A DNA stretch of 64,000 nt from Planctomycetaceae bacterium (GCA_002702655.1 PABB01000018.1:182778-246777); one strand, 5' to 3'. Shown: positions 30,094 to 39,035, counted from the stretch's first letter. A program made the numbers and translations. The notes: generated by a model not told the origin, from the letters alone.

Positions 30094-30855
30094 ATGAACT
30101 GCATGCATCTTGCGCGGGCGATCAGTCTGTTGTTGATAGCAGCCAGCGTGGCCGTCGCGCAACAGGTGCAGCCGACGCGCGACGGGGAGATGGACGCTGG
30201 CTTCGAGCCGATCTTCGACGGGCGCACGCTGGCCGGCTGGGACGGCGACCCGGTTTACTGGCGCGTCGCAGATGGGTGCCTGGTCGGCGAGGTCACGCCC
30301 GAGACGATTCTGCAGCAAAACTCGTTCATCATCTGGCGCGGCGGCTCGGTGCGCGATTTTGAGCTGAAGTTGGAGTATCGTATCTCGCCCGCGGGCAACA
30401 GCGGCGTGAACTATCGCAGTGCGCCTTATCCGCAGACGGGCGAGTACGCGCTGCGCGGCTACCAGGCCGACATCGACGGCGCCAATCGCTACACGGGACA
30501 GAACTACGAGGAGAAGGGCCGCACGTTTCTGGCGCTACGCGGCGACGTGGCGCGAGTCGACGCCGACGGCGTGGCCCGGATTATCGGCGCCGTCGGCGAC
30601 AAGGACCTGCTGGCTGCCGAGTTGACGTCCGAGCGGTTTCACCAGCTGCACATCATCGCCCGCGGCAATTCGCTGGTGCATATGATCAATGGCCGCGTCA
30701 TGAGCATTGTCGTGGACGACGACCCCCGGGGGCGCGCTGCCGAAGGATTGATCGGCGTGCAAGTGCATGTCGGCCCGCCGATGAAGGTCGAGTACCGTAA
30801 CATCCGGCTCAAGCGATTGGCCGACGGCGCGGCCGTTGGGCAGCAGGTCGACTGA
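30094..30855 (+). CDS. DUF1080 (3-keto-disaccharide hydrolase-like) secreted protein
   Basis: 253 residues from the ATG at 30094, after which comes a signal peptide (ARAISLLLIAASVAVAQQ). The DUF1080 lectin-like fold is clear: FEPIFDGRTLAGWDGDPVYW, FELKLEYRISPAGNSGVNYR, GYQADIDG and the C-terminal strand VEYRNIRLKRL. Family members hydrolyse 3-keto-glycosides or bind glycans, and are very abundant in planctomycetes. It is convergent with the GH16 gene, with a hairpin between them. A longer open frame upstream is not supported. Confidence 0.88.
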   Translation: MNCMHLARAISLLLIAASVAVAQQVQPTRDGEMDAGFEPIFDGRTLAGWDGDPVYWRVADGCLVGEVTPETILQQNSFIIWRGGSVRDFELKLEYRISPAGNSGVNYRSAPYPQTGEYALRGYQADIDGANRYTGQNYEEKGRTFLALRGDVARVDADGVARIIGAVGDKDLLAAELTSERFHQLHIIARGNSLVHMINGRVMSIVVDDDPRGRAAEGLIGVQVHVGPPMKVEYRNIRLKRLADGAAVGQQVD

Positions 30856-30931
30856 CGGCAACCGCGCGGTTGCTCTTCGTCGAGTGGAGAGGTTGGGGCA
30901 GAGGCCGTTGCGCCGCCAATCCCTCCCCCGG

Positions 30932-30952
30932 CCCCTCCCTGCGAGGGAGGGG
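30932..30952. terminator. hairpin between convergent DUF1080 and GH16 genes
   Basis: cccctccct, loop gcg, agggagggg: a 9-bp perfect stem in a purine/pyrimidine block about 77 bases after DUF1080 and 51 bases before the GH16 stop. There is no T-run; it may act as a bidirectional terminator or be a REP-type repeat. Confidence 0.45.
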
Positions 30953-31002
30953 GGAACCTGTGGCGCATGCCCGTTGGTGAGAGTCGCCGTCGTCTGCGCG
31001 TC

Positions 31003-32664
31003 TCACTTGGCGGCAGCGCCGGGGCCGGCCGTCCGCAGTTTGGCCTCGCAGATCCCCAGCAGCGCGGCGGCGGCCAAGGCGGCGCTCACTGGCTCGGCGA
31101 CGACGACGGCGGTGGTCGCGGCGGGGGCCGCGGCGCCGTATTGTTGCTGCCACAGCGTCAGGTCGCCGTCGTCGACGGCCTGGTTGAAATCAAAATCGCC
31201 GTCGGCGGGCAGGCCCGACTGGCTCGTCCCGGCGCCGCGTTGCCAGCTCAGAAAGTCGGCGCCCTCGACTTGGCCGTTGCCGTCGGCGTCGGCCGGGGTC
31301 GGCAGGTCCAGGTTGCGGAACTCGACCTCGTCGAAATGCACGGCGCCGCCTTCGTTGGCAGGTTGACGGAAGAACAGCACCAGCCGCGCTTCCACGGCCC
31401 CCGCGGGCGCAACGCCCGAGACGTTGTGCTCCAGCCACTGATCTTGGGCAGTCGAGCCGTCGGCGAGTACTTCGATCACTTCGCTGATCATGTCGGCGGA
31501 GCCGTACTGGCCGCCGAGTTTGCTGTAGTACTCGATCTTTAGCAGCGCCTGGTTCGAGGTGCCGGCGATCGAGTCGGCCGAGCGGACGAACGTGCTGACG
31601 TTGGCCTCGACGCGGTCGCCCTCGCTGACGGTGATGCCCTGCAACACGCCGGAGTAGTTCTCGCGGTTGTTGAATTGACCGAACAGCTTCAGCGCGTGGT
31701 CGCCGGCCAGCAGCGTCTCGTCATGCACCAGCACGTTGGGATTGCCGTTGGCGTTGACGCCGAAGGTGCTCCACGAGCCCAGTCCGCCGCCGTCGGCCTC
31801 GAAGCCGGTGTTGCGGAACACGCGCGGCGGGGCGTTGGGGTCGCGCTCGTACACGCGCACGTAGTCGACGAGCATCTGTTGCGGCCAGTCGCTGGAGCCG
31901 TTTGGCTGCTCGCCGCCCAAGAAGTCGCCGCCGACCGCCACGTTCAGTACCGTCTCCATCGGCGCCGACTGCGATGCCAGGAAGCCGCCCACGTCAGCGT
32001 TGAAGATGGTGTAGTAGTTGACGTCGTCGACGAAGAACCGCAGTCGATCGGCGTCCCACTCGACCGCGTAGACGTGGAAATCGTCGTGGTAGTCGTCCAA
32101 CTGGCCGCCGACGCTGGTCTGTTGCTCGAGGAACTGGTACTTGTGCCCGGCCACGTTGGGGCCGTAGTGATACGCGCTGCTGGTCAGGTGCGGTTGATTG
32201 CCGCGGTTTTCCAGAACGTCGATCTCGCCTTGCGTGGGCCAGCCGTACATGGTGGTGTCGGGCAGCAGCCAAATGGCCGGCCAGGTGCCTTGCGTGCCGG
32301 GCAATTTGGCGCGGACTTCCCAGCGGCCGTACTGTTGGGTGAACTTGCTTTCGACTTTGCCGGAGGTGTACGACTTGCCCCCCAGCGGCGTATCGTCGGC
32401 CGTCAGCACGAGATTCCCGCCGGCGACCGTCACTCGCGACGGGTGATACGCCTGCCGTTCATTGTTGAACGGCGTGAGCCACAGGATGGGATCCCACTTG
32501 GTCGTGTCGAGCGTCGAGCCTTCGAACTCGTCGCTGAAGGTGGGAATCCAGCCGGGAGGAGCGGCTTGGGCCAAGTGCGCACCGAAGGTGGCGGCGGCGA
32601 GGACCGCTGCGAGAGCGTGCGCACGCGCGTGCATCGAGAAATTGATTTCAAATGGCCGCATCAT
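31003..32664 (-). CDS. GH16 family endo-beta-glucanase-like protein with dockerin-like region
   Basis: 553 residues from the ATG at 32664 (32661 or 32634 also possible). The signal peptide is ALAAVLAAATFGAHLAQA. The GH16 jelly-roll domain spans about 40-300 and has the catalytic E-x-D-x-x-E signature EIDVLE with Glu147, Asp149 and Glu152, and flanking QGTWPAIWLLP. A carbohydrate-binding-like beta domain follows (about 310-450), then an EF-hand pair (DADGNGQVEGADF, DGDFDFNQAVDDGD) and a variant sorting tail, AEPVSAALAAAALLG, instead of PEP. The likely substrates are laminarin or another beta-1,3/1,4-glucan or galactan. It is the last gene of a LacI-led minus-strand cluster. Confidence 0.88.
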   Translation of the reverse strand: MMRPFEINFSMHARAHALAAVLAAATFGAHLAQAAPPGWIPTFSDEFEGSTLDTTKWDPILWLTPFNNERQAYHPSRVTVAGGNLVLTADDTPLGGKSYTSGKVESKFTQQYGRWEVRAKLPGTQGTWPAIWLLPDTTMYGWPTQGEIDVLENRGNQPHLTSSAYHYGPNVAGHKYQFLEQQTSVGGQLDDYHDDFHVYAVEWDADRLRFFVDDVNYYTIFNADVGGFLASQSAPMETVLNVAVGGDFLGGEQPNGSSDWPQQMLVDYVRVYERDPNAPPRVFRNTGFEADGGGLGSWSTFGVNANGNPNVLVHDETLLAGDHALKLFGQFNNRENYSGVLQGITVSEGDRVEANVSTFVRSADSIAGTSNQALLKIEYYSKLGGQYGSADMISEVIEVLADGSTAQDQWLEHNVSGVAPAGAVEARLVLFFRQPANEGGAVHFDEVEFRNLDLPTPADADGNGQVEGADFLSWQRGAGTSQSGLPADGDFDFNQAVDDGDLTLWQQQYGAAAPAATTAVVVAEPVSAALAAAALLGICEAKLRTAGPGAAAK

Positions 32665-32746
32665 CGTTGCTCTGTTCTCTGTTCCGCTCTCCGCTGCACG
32701 ATTGGCGAGCCGCGTTGCCTCAGTCGCGACCGATGCCAATCGCGTA

Positions 32747-33169
32747 TTAGTCCGAAGTCAGCGTGATATCAATCGTGTTGCTGCCGGCCTCAACGGTGTA
32801 GTTCAGCCCCGACCGGTTCGGCAGGCTGTACTTCATGGGCACCAGGTACTTGCCCGGCAACGGCGGGCCGCTGCCGTCGGACTCGCCGCGCTCGCGGGCT
32901 GTGACTGTCGCTACGTATTGCCCGGCGTCAAGTCCGGTGTCTTGATTCGTCATCAGCTCGTAGTGTCCGCTTTCGTCGATGACGCCCACGGCTTTCTGCC
33001 CGCCGCTGGCTGGCATGAACGAAACGCTGCCGGTGGTCACCGGCTGGCCGTCGAGCGTGACGACCCCTTCGACGGTGGCCTCGCGCCCGCCGCAACCGGC
33101 GGCGCTCAGCAGCAGGGCCGCCAACAAACTGGCCTGCACGTACGGAGAGACTCGCAGAGGACACGTCAT
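32747..33169 (-). CDS. small transthyretin-like lipoprotein
   Basis: 140 residues. Signal plus lipobox (LLALLLSAAGCGG), then a carboxypeptidase-regulatory/transthyretin-like beta-sandwich: VEGVVTLDGQPVTTGSVSF, GVIDESGHYEL, GLDAGQYVATVTA. Lipoproteins of this kind in planctomycetes are usually encoded next to a DUF1559 gene, as here (DUF1559 at 33248). The role is unknown, probably structural in the envelope. About 80 bases separate it from each neighbour. Confidence 0.85.
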   Translation of the reverse strand: MTCPLRVSPYVQASLLAALLLSAAGCGGREATVEGVVTLDGQPVTTGSVSFMPASGGQKAVGVIDESGHYELMTNQDTGLDAGQYVATVTARERGESDGSGPPLPGKYLVPMKYSLPNRSGLNYTVEAGSNTIDITLTSD

Positions 33170-33247
33170 GTGCCAGACTCCTCAACAGCGGTTACACGAG
33201 GCAGGACTTGCCTGCAGCGGTCCCCAGCGCGGGGACGACGCTGGAGC

Positions 33248-34324
33248 CTATTGTAAACTAACAATCTCGCCGCCGGCCTTGGTTGACAAGCCCCGATAGA
33301 TCAAATGGTCGATATCCTCGCCGACAAACTGGACCGAGGCGTCGGCCATGGCAAAATGGGCGCCCCCGGGGTGGCGACTGCGGAACCCGCGAACGTCGAA
33401 CCAGAAGTCGTTTTTGATCTGATCCGGCTCGGCCAGCACGAAGTAGTTCAACTGCTGGTTGCAACTGGCCCAGTCGCCGTCGGAGAAGTAGGCGGCGGAG
33501 TGGAAATCCTGCTCCACCACGGCTTCGCCGATGAGGAAGGTGTTGCTCAGGCCGTCGGAGATCTCCTTGAAATTGATTGGATTGTAGTAGGAGAAACGCC
33601 AAAACAACCCGGGGCAATTGATGCTCTCGAAGCAGTCGGGTTCGCTGCCCCAGTAGTCGTCGCCCGACTTGCTCCATTCGCCGTTGGCGCCGAAGGTCAT
33701 GCCGATTTTCGGATCGCCAATGACGCCTTTATAGTTCGTCGTCGCGGTCGCCACGTTGCCCCAGTGCCACTGGTCCTCGCGAACCCCGCCGGAGGGGTCC
33801 GACGGGCAACTCAACACGGGAATCTGCTGAGCGATGAACTGGCGAATCGTGATGTTGCCCATGCCCGAGCCGCCGCGGCCGCCAGCCGAGAAGTTCTTGC
33901 TCTGGTTGGGCTCGTACTGGAAACCGGGTTTCATGCCGTCGTACAGGGGCTGTTGCTCCAACTGCGGCAGCACGTCGACGATCCAACCCTTGCCGGTGAG
34001 ATTGTCATTCTTCGCCCACTTCGACGGTGTGACGTTCATGCGGTTGTTGGGAGCCGTGATCTCGTTTTCCGGTCCATAGCGGCCGTAGTCGATCCCGTAC
34101 GGCAGGTGCTTCGTGGCGTCGTGGAAATTCTGCACCGCCAGGGCCAGATTCTTCACGTTGTTGGCGCACGACATCCGCCGGGCCGCTTCACGAGCGGCCT
34201 GCACGGCCGGCAAGAGCAGGGCGACCAGTACGCCGATGATGGCGATCACGACCAGCAGTTCCACAAGTGTGAAACCGCGGCACTGGTTTGATTTGCGAGT
34301 GTGGCAAGCGATTGACAGTTTCAT
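33248..34324 (-). CDS. DUF1559 pseudopilin-like protein
   Basis: 358 residues from the ATG at 34324. The N-terminus is a type IV pilin-like prepilin signal: GFTLVELLVVIAIIGVLVAL, with Glu at +5 after the cleavage site and the QAAREAARRMSC helix that follows. The DUF1559 body is complete. The C-terminal H-X9-DG signature appears as HPGGAHFAMADAS, with DA in place of DG. Such proteins are hugely expanded in planctomycetes and may form secretion-like pseudopili. The context within a glycan locus suggests a surface role in uptake. Confidence 0.92.
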   Translation of the reverse strand: MKLSIACHTRKSNQCRGFTLVELLVVIAIIGVLVALLLPAVQAAREAARRMSCANNVKNLALAVQNFHDATKHLPYGIDYGRYGPENEITAPNNRMNVTPSKWAKNDNLTGKGWIVDVLPQLEQQPLYDGMKPGFQYEPNQSKNFSAGGRGGSGMGNITIRQFIAQQIPVLSCPSDPSGGVREDQWHWGNVATATTNYKGVIGDPKIGMTFGANGEWSKSGDDYWGSEPDCFESINCPGLFWRFSYYNPINFKEISDGLSNTFLIGEAVVEQDFHSAAYFSDGDWASCNQQLNYFVLAEPDQIKNDFWFDVRGFRSRHPGGAHFAMADASVQFVGEDIDHLIYRGLSTKAGGEIVSLQ

Positions 34325-34531
34325 GACCCAGTCCTCCGTCGACTGAATTGCGGCGCTGCGGCAACGGACCGCCGGAGCGGTGCGTCGCACGACTGTGCAT
34401 GGCTGGAGGCGGATCGCCTCGCGGATAAGTAAATCCGCGGCGTCGAGGCGCCGAGTGCCGGCGACGCCGCGGGGTAACGACTCTTTTTCTTTGTCTGAGC
34501 GGTACGTGTCGGGGCGGCCGACGACGGTCCG

Positions 34532-35899
34532 CTACCGATGGCGTTGACGAATGGCGGCCGCCAAACCCAGCAGCCCCGCCAGTGCGATCGCTGCCGTGGA
34601 GGGCTCGGGCACGGCGCCGAGGGCTCCCGCAGCGGTTCCGTATTGGCCGCTCCAGATCGCCAAGTCGGCCTGGTCGACGATGCCATTGCCGTCGGCGTCG
34701 CCGTCGCCTAACGCGGCCCCTGAAGCGGTCGGGAAGTTCTGCTGCCAGATCACGAAATCGCTGCCGTCGACGATCAAATCGCCGTTGAAGTCAGCGTTCT
34801 CAACGCCCTCGTCCAGCGCCGGGCTGGGGTTGGAGGTCAGCACGCTGACCGCCGATTCGGCCGTCGTGTCCTTGAAGATCTCCACCAGGGCGTTGTCCCA
34901 CAGCAGGTTGCCGGGGCCGCCCAGCGAGTTGCCCGTGTAGTCGCCCATGAACATCACCGCGCGGATTTCTTCGACGTAGGTCACGTCCTCGATTATCGTG
35001 CCGTTGGCGGGGATGTCCTGCTGCAACGGATCGATGTCCCAGGAGGGCGGGAACGCGCCGCCGCCGCTGGTGCCTTGCGTGTCGTCGACCACGTAAGTGT
35101 GCACGATCTGCTGCCACTGGTCGGTCGTTGGCGCCGGTTCGGTCGTATTGCCGAACGTCCAGGTGTTGTTGCCGTCGATGTCGAGCACCCGCGCCCGCTG
35201 AGCAGGGTCGGGAATGGCGACGCCATTCTGGTCGGTGTCGAAGATGCGGCTGCCGAAGTTCGGGTTCGTCACCCCGCCGGTGAAGTCGGAGACGCCGCCC
35301 AGCGCGTCGCGCCAGAATTCCAGCTTGATGATCGGCGTGATCTGCGGCTCGATCATCAGCGGGGCGTTCGGGTCCTTGCGGACCCACACCGAAAAGCGAA
35401 TCACGTTGCCATTCTCCAGTCGCCCCGACGAGTTGCCGATGGCGGAGAAGACGGGATCGGCGGCCACGATGTTCGACGGGTCGCTGCCCTGGATCGTCGC
35501 CCCGCCGTCGGCCCAGTAGCTGACGCCGGCCGAACCGCCGGCGCCGTAGCCGTCGCCGTTCTCGCCGTTGGAGATGCTGATGGTAAACCCGGCGCCGTCG
35601 AAGGCCGACGTGCCGTCCTGGGTGATGACCAACACGTCGTTGCCCATGAACGAGCCGTCTTGGTCAAGCTGATACGGCGCCCCGCCGCCGCTGGCGAACG
35701 CGTTGAATCCTGGCGAGAAGTTGTTGCCCTCGGTGGCGGGATTGACTGCCAGGACGTCGGGCTGGCCCGTGAGGTTGACGTTGATGTCTTTGACCAGCCC
35801 GGGACCGGCGAATTCGCCGTGCGCCGTCTGGTGACCGATGACCAGCGCGAGCGCGCTGCAGGTGAAAACGAGTCTACGAGAAGGAACGCGTCTGACCAT
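34532..35899 (-). CDS. PEP-CTERM protein with dockerin-like region
   Basis: 455 residues. GGAGAAC lies five bases before the ATG. The signal peptide is LVFTCSALALVIGHQTAHG. The body is a Gly/Asp-rich beta protein with aromatic motifs (GVSYWADGGATIQGSDP, VIRFSVWVRKDPNAPLM, IIKLEFWRD). It is followed by two EF-hand-like loops (DFNGDLIVDGSDF, DGDADGNGIVDQADL) and a PEP-CTERM tail (VPEPSTAAIALAGLLGLAA). It may bind the glycan attacked by the GH16 enzyme. It is the first gene downstream of the second operator/promoter site, about 440 bases away. Confidence 0.8.
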   Translation of the reverse strand: MVRRVPSRRLVFTCSALALVIGHQTAHGEFAGPGLVKDINVNLTGQPDVLAVNPATEGNNFSPGFNAFASGGGAPYQLDQDGSFMGNDVLVITQDGTSAFDGAGFTISISNGENGDGYGAGGSAGVSYWADGGATIQGSDPSNIVAADPVFSAIGNSSGRLENGNVIRFSVWVRKDPNAPLMIEPQITPIIKLEFWRDALGGVSDFTGGVTNPNFGSRIFDTDQNGVAIPDPAQRARVLDIDGNNTWTFGNTTEPAPTTDQWQQIVHTYVVDDTQGTSGGGAFPPSWDIDPLQQDIPANGTIIEDVTYVEEIRAVMFMGDYTGNSLGGPGNLLWDNALVEIFKDTTAESAVSVLTSNPSPALDEGVENADFNGDLIVDGSDFVIWQQNFPTASGAALGDGDADGNGIVDQADLAIWSGQYGTAAGALGAVPEPSTAAIALAGLLGLAAAIRQRHR

Positions 35900-36333
35900 G
35901 TGATGTTCTCCGTTGTTCTGGCGGCACGCTGTCGACGACTTGCCTGGGTCTGTTCCGGTGCGCCTAACCTTCGATTGTTGCTCGGGGGCGAAAGGGCGGC
36001 AAATTGGGCATGCCGCAAACGGGTTCGCGGCTGGTCGGCAGGTTGCCGCCGGGGCGTTTCTGTCCGCTTGATGGCAATCCGCCCGCGACAGCTGGCGGAG
36101 TCAAGCAAAAACGACGACAACCGCGGGGCTGTTGGACTGCCCCCGATGCATCCGACCGCCCGCGGTCGTCGTCTCAGTTCAGTCGTGAGTACCTCGTGAT
36201 AAGCAGCGAGAAGCGCGACCGCCTGGTGCTGTCCAAACTGCATTGCGAGGCGCCGCGCTCACAGCGGGCGATTCGCGCCAAGCGACGGCCGCAGAATCGC
36301 GGCGAATAAGTGGGAGTGAAAAGGAAATGTTTT
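35900..36333. other. long untranslated leader
   Basis: About 430 bases between the predicted promoter at 36346-36374 and the PEP-CTERM start at 35899. No convincing ORF or riboswitch motif was recognised. If the promoter is real this is a long 5' leader. Confidence 0.35.
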
Positions 36334-36344
36334 GTAACTGTTAC
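36334..36344. promoter_or_regulatory. candidate LacI-type operator 2
   Basis: Perfect odd-centred palindrome GTAAC-T-GTTAC. It starts one base after a predicted -10 hexamer on the minus strand. It matches operator 1 at 11 of 13 positions, as TGTWACTGTWACG on the plus strand. Confidence 0.6.
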
Positions 36345-36345
36345 G

Positions 36346-36374
36346 ATCTTCGCCGCATTTGGCGGCGATGTCAA
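36346..36374 (-). promoter_or_regulatory. candidate promoter of the glycan operon
   Basis: On the minus strand, a perfect -35 TTGACA (36369-36374), 17-base spacer and weak -10 GAAGAT (36346-36351), immediately followed by operator 2. It points toward the PEP-CTERM, DUF1559, lipoprotein and GH16 genes. Confidence 0.5.
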
Positions 36375-36423
36375 GGAAATATCAGCAGAATCCGCAAAAT
36401 CGGGGTGTCTTATTGCTGAAGGA

Positions 36424-37467
36424 TCACACGCCGGCGCCCGACGTCACAGTTTCCGAGCGAGATGCAGCCCCGGCCGGAACCGGACCCGATGAGTGGTGGA
36501 TTTCCAGCCACGCCTCGCCGCGCAGCTCTGGCGGAACCGAGGCGGGATTCTCCGTCGTTTGGTGAACGAGATACTGAAACGCTCGGCTGCCCAATTCGAC
36601 GGAATTCTGGCAGACGGCGGTCATCTTGGGATGGACCGCGTAGCGCAACTCGGCGTCGTCGAAACCCACGAACGACATGTCGTCCGGGATTCTCACGCCG
36701 AGATTGTGAGCCTCGTTGATGGCGCCCAGGGCGACCAGCGGATCGGCAATGAACACCGCCGTAGGACGCCGCGCGGCGCCGAGCATCTTTCGCATCAATT
36801 GCGTGCCGTCTTCCTGAATCGCCGGCAGCTTGTAGATCAGGCGGTCGTCGGCCAGGCCGTGCTGGGACATGGTCTCTCGGTAGGACCGCAAGCGGTCGAG
36901 GTGGTCGCCATCGTCGCGGTCGCTGGCGGCGAAGGCAATGTCGCGATGACCCAGTGAAATCAGGTATTCCACGGCCTCCTGGCTGGCGGCCTGGGAGTCG
37001 TTGTAGACGAATTTCAGGCCCTCGGCCTCGAAATGATCTCCCAAGACCACCACGGGAAAGCCATCCTGGTGGATCTGCGAGACGAGCCGTCGCTCGGCAG
37101 CCGTGCAGCGCACGATCGCCCCCTCGACGCTGCGGCGCATGAAGAACTGGGCGAACGTCTCGTCGGGCCGCTTGTCGCGGCGGATGTTGACGATTTGCAG
37201 GTCGAACGGCGACTCCTCCATGGCGCCGACGATGCCGGCCAGGCAAGCGGAGTCGTAGGGCGACGCGATCGTGCAGGGCCCGGCATAGACAAGCGCGATG
37301 GAGCCATGCGATTTCCTGCCCACGGTGGGCGAGTATCCGCATTTAGCGACCGACGCCATAACGCGATCACGCATATCCGGGGTCACGGCGCCACTGCCGT
37401 TAATCACGCGCGACACGGTGGCGATCGAAACGCCGGCATCCTTGGCGACTTTGCGTATGCTTGACAT
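36424..37467 (-). CDS. LacI-family transcriptional regulator
   Basis: 347 residues from the ATG at 37467. The N-terminal helix-turn-helix is canonical: SSIRKVAKDAGVSIATVSRV, then INGSGAVTPDMRDRVMAS. The C-terminal sugar-binding domain is complete (VEYLISLGHRDIAFAAS, MRKMLGAARRPTAVFIADP, DDMSFVGFDDAELRYAVHP). It heads a minus-strand cluster ending in the GH16 gene and probably responds to an oligosaccharide released by that enzyme. A -35/-10 pair and an operator palindrome lie just upstream (see the next entries), so it is probably autoregulated. Confidence 0.92.
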   Translation of the reverse strand: MSSIRKVAKDAGVSIATVSRVINGSGAVTPDMRDRVMASVAKCGYSPTVGRKSHGSIALVYAGPCTIASPYDSACLAGIVGAMEESPFDLQIVNIRRDKRPDETFAQFFMRRSVEGAIVRCTAAERRLVSQIHQDGFPVVVLGDHFEAEGLKFVYNDSQAASQEAVEYLISLGHRDIAFAASDRDDGDHLDRLRSYRETMSQHGLADDRLIYKLPAIQEDGTQLMRKMLGAARRPTAVFIADPLVALGAINEAHNLGVRIPDDMSFVGFDDAELRYAVHPKMTAVCQNSVELGSRAFQYLVHQTTENPASVPPELRGEAWLEIHHSSGPVPAGAASRSETVTSGAGV

Positions 37468-37494
37468 GCGACGAGCTGAAAGAGAGTTGAAACT

Positions 37495-37505
37495 GTTACT
37501 GTAAC
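37495..37505. promoter_or_regulatory. candidate LacI-type operator 1
   Basis: Perfect odd-centred palindrome GTTAC-T-GTAAC placed two bases downstream of the -10 element, over the predicted start site, 28 bases before the regulator's ATG. This is a typical repressor position. Confidence 0.65.
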
Positions 37506-37507
37506 GT

Positions 37508-37535
37508 ATTTTGCTTCGGCTCGCAGAAAAGTCAA
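37508..37535 (-). promoter_or_regulatory. promoter of the LacI regulator
   Basis: On the minus strand, -35 TTGACT (37530-37535), 16-base spacer and -10 CAAAAT (37508-37513). Operator 1 follows directly. Confidence 0.55.
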
Positions 37536-38012
37536 GCCCTTGGCCGGCGGTTGTCATCAGCGACCGCCGGCGCACGAGCTAGAATCTGCCGGAAAAGGCG
37601 GCGTCGTGCGCTCCGCCAGACTGCCGAGTCGATCGAGCGCCGCGGGTCTCTCACGGGCGGAAGAGGGCGAGGGCCAGAGCACGCGAGCCCCCCGTCCGGA
37701 GCGTCGAGCCCACTGCTGTGAGGCGCCAGCGCCAACGGCAGGCTCGCAGGTTTCGTTGCCGGACGAGCGGCCACTGCGGCAAAACGCCGCGCGACAAAAG
37801 TCAGAAAGCGGAGAGGACAGGATTCGTCTTTAGTAAGTCCGCCCTAATCACTCACGCTGAGTCATTTGAACTGAAGTGGCTGATACCGCTCGCTCTAGTA
37901 GGCGCGACGACATGTCATGCGCGATCGCGTCCTCTCCGGTTACGTCACAGTTTTGGCACACTGTGCCAAACTTCGAGGGCCGCAGCATCTCCCCAGCACA
38001 GGGAGGTGCGAG
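37536..38012. other. spacer next to mobile-element zone
   Basis: About 480 bases with no supported gene. The notable item is a perfect 19-base odd-centred palindrome, TTTGGCACA-C-TGTGCCAAA, at 37952-37970, 42 bases before the recombinase remnant. It could be an operator or a recombination site. Confidence 0.45.
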
Positions 38013-38450
38013 ATGCACTTTCTCAATCCGCCGCTTCGACCCAAGGACGGGGCGAAGTTGTCCGTACTCACGATCTGTCGCGTGAGCTGTCCCGGCGAAG
38101 GGAAGCAGCGGGAAGCATTCAATGACGACCAGGAACAGCGACTCCGGTCGTAACTGAGCTCGATTGGGGACGGCCTGGCGCGGATCGAAGTGATCGCCGG
38201 CGCCGGTAGCGGGGAGCTCAGCGACCGGAGCGAGTTCGTCGAGGCCAGGCAAGCAATTCGGACAGACGCATACGACCTCGTACTTGCCGAGGATCTGAGC
38301 CGGATCTCGGGCCGCACTCAAGCCTTCGATTTCTGCGAACTCGCCGAGGACTATCAGACGCGCGTCGTCGCCGTCAACGGAGATGTCGACATCGGAACGC
38401 GACGAGGCGCGGCAGGCGATGCTCGTCTTTACGATGATCGCCTAGGCGAC
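38013..38450 (+). pseudogene. decayed serine recombinase (resolvase N-terminal domain)
   Basis: From the ATG at 38013 the frame reads a recombinase N-terminus (NPPLRPKDGAKLSVLTICRV, with the catalytic-serine motif RVS). It stops at an in-frame TAA at 38151-38153 and continues in the same frame with clear resolvase sequence (RIEVIAGAGSGEL, YDLVLAEDLSRISGRT, FCELAEDYQTRVVAVN). After about 38390 similarity is lost, so the C-terminal DNA-binding domain is missing or out of frame. The family match is from recognition of conserved motifs, not a search. It is therefore a broken mobile-element gene, adjacent to an IS110 element. Confidence 0.7.
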
Positions 38451-38641
38451 GTGCCGGGTCATGCCAAGCGTGCGACCTGCGTTCACAATGGACGAACCGG
38501 CAAGCAGGACCAGCTTGAGCAGTTCCGCAGACTCGGCACCGGACCGCCAATCTGCTGGTGTTGGTCCATCTCTGAAAGAGGCTAACACGTCAAGTAAGTT
38601 TCTTCCTGGTTTCCTTCGACTATTGTGCGTACATCTTCCGG

Positions 38642-38664
38642 ACACAGCGAAGCTGTGTTTTTTT
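38642..38664 (+). terminator. rho-independent terminator
   Basis: acacagc, loop gaa, gctgtgt, then six further T residues (38659-38664). It has a good stem and T-run on the plus strand, downstream of the recombinase remnant. Confidence 0.75.
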
Positions 38665-39035
38665 CTCTCATCCAAGGGTTTCGATGAGCCCCTCCGCCGT
38701 CGCCCTCGCATCGGCCCTTCGCCCCGCGTCTCGAGGGTCGAGGCGAGGGCAGAGGCGCGAGGGGCGGGCCCCTCTGTCGAGCCCGAGCGGAGGTTTGGCG
38801 GCGACCGTCCGGGCTAATCTGTGGCTTGATGACACGCGCTGGCGAGTGGATTGATTACGGTTCGTCTTCGGGTTCGCTGGCAACGTTCTTTTGAGTTTCC
38901 GATTGCACCCCAAAACATCTCTTCGTGGATCCCGCTCCTGCCTGCGAGGAGTCGCCCGACCGGTTCGGTCGGCACTTAGCATTCTTCATTCGACCGTCCT
39001 GTGCGGCCTGGTTCGTCTCAATCAACCTCGCGTCA
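38665..39035. other. spacer before IS110 element
   Basis: About 370 bases; ORFs in all frames overlap and none resembles a known family. No repeat of note was seen. Confidence 0.35.

Noticed and set aside
38642-38664. Considered as part of the IS110 end
   Set aside because: It lies about 400 bases outside the palindromic ends and has the form of a simple intrinsic terminator.
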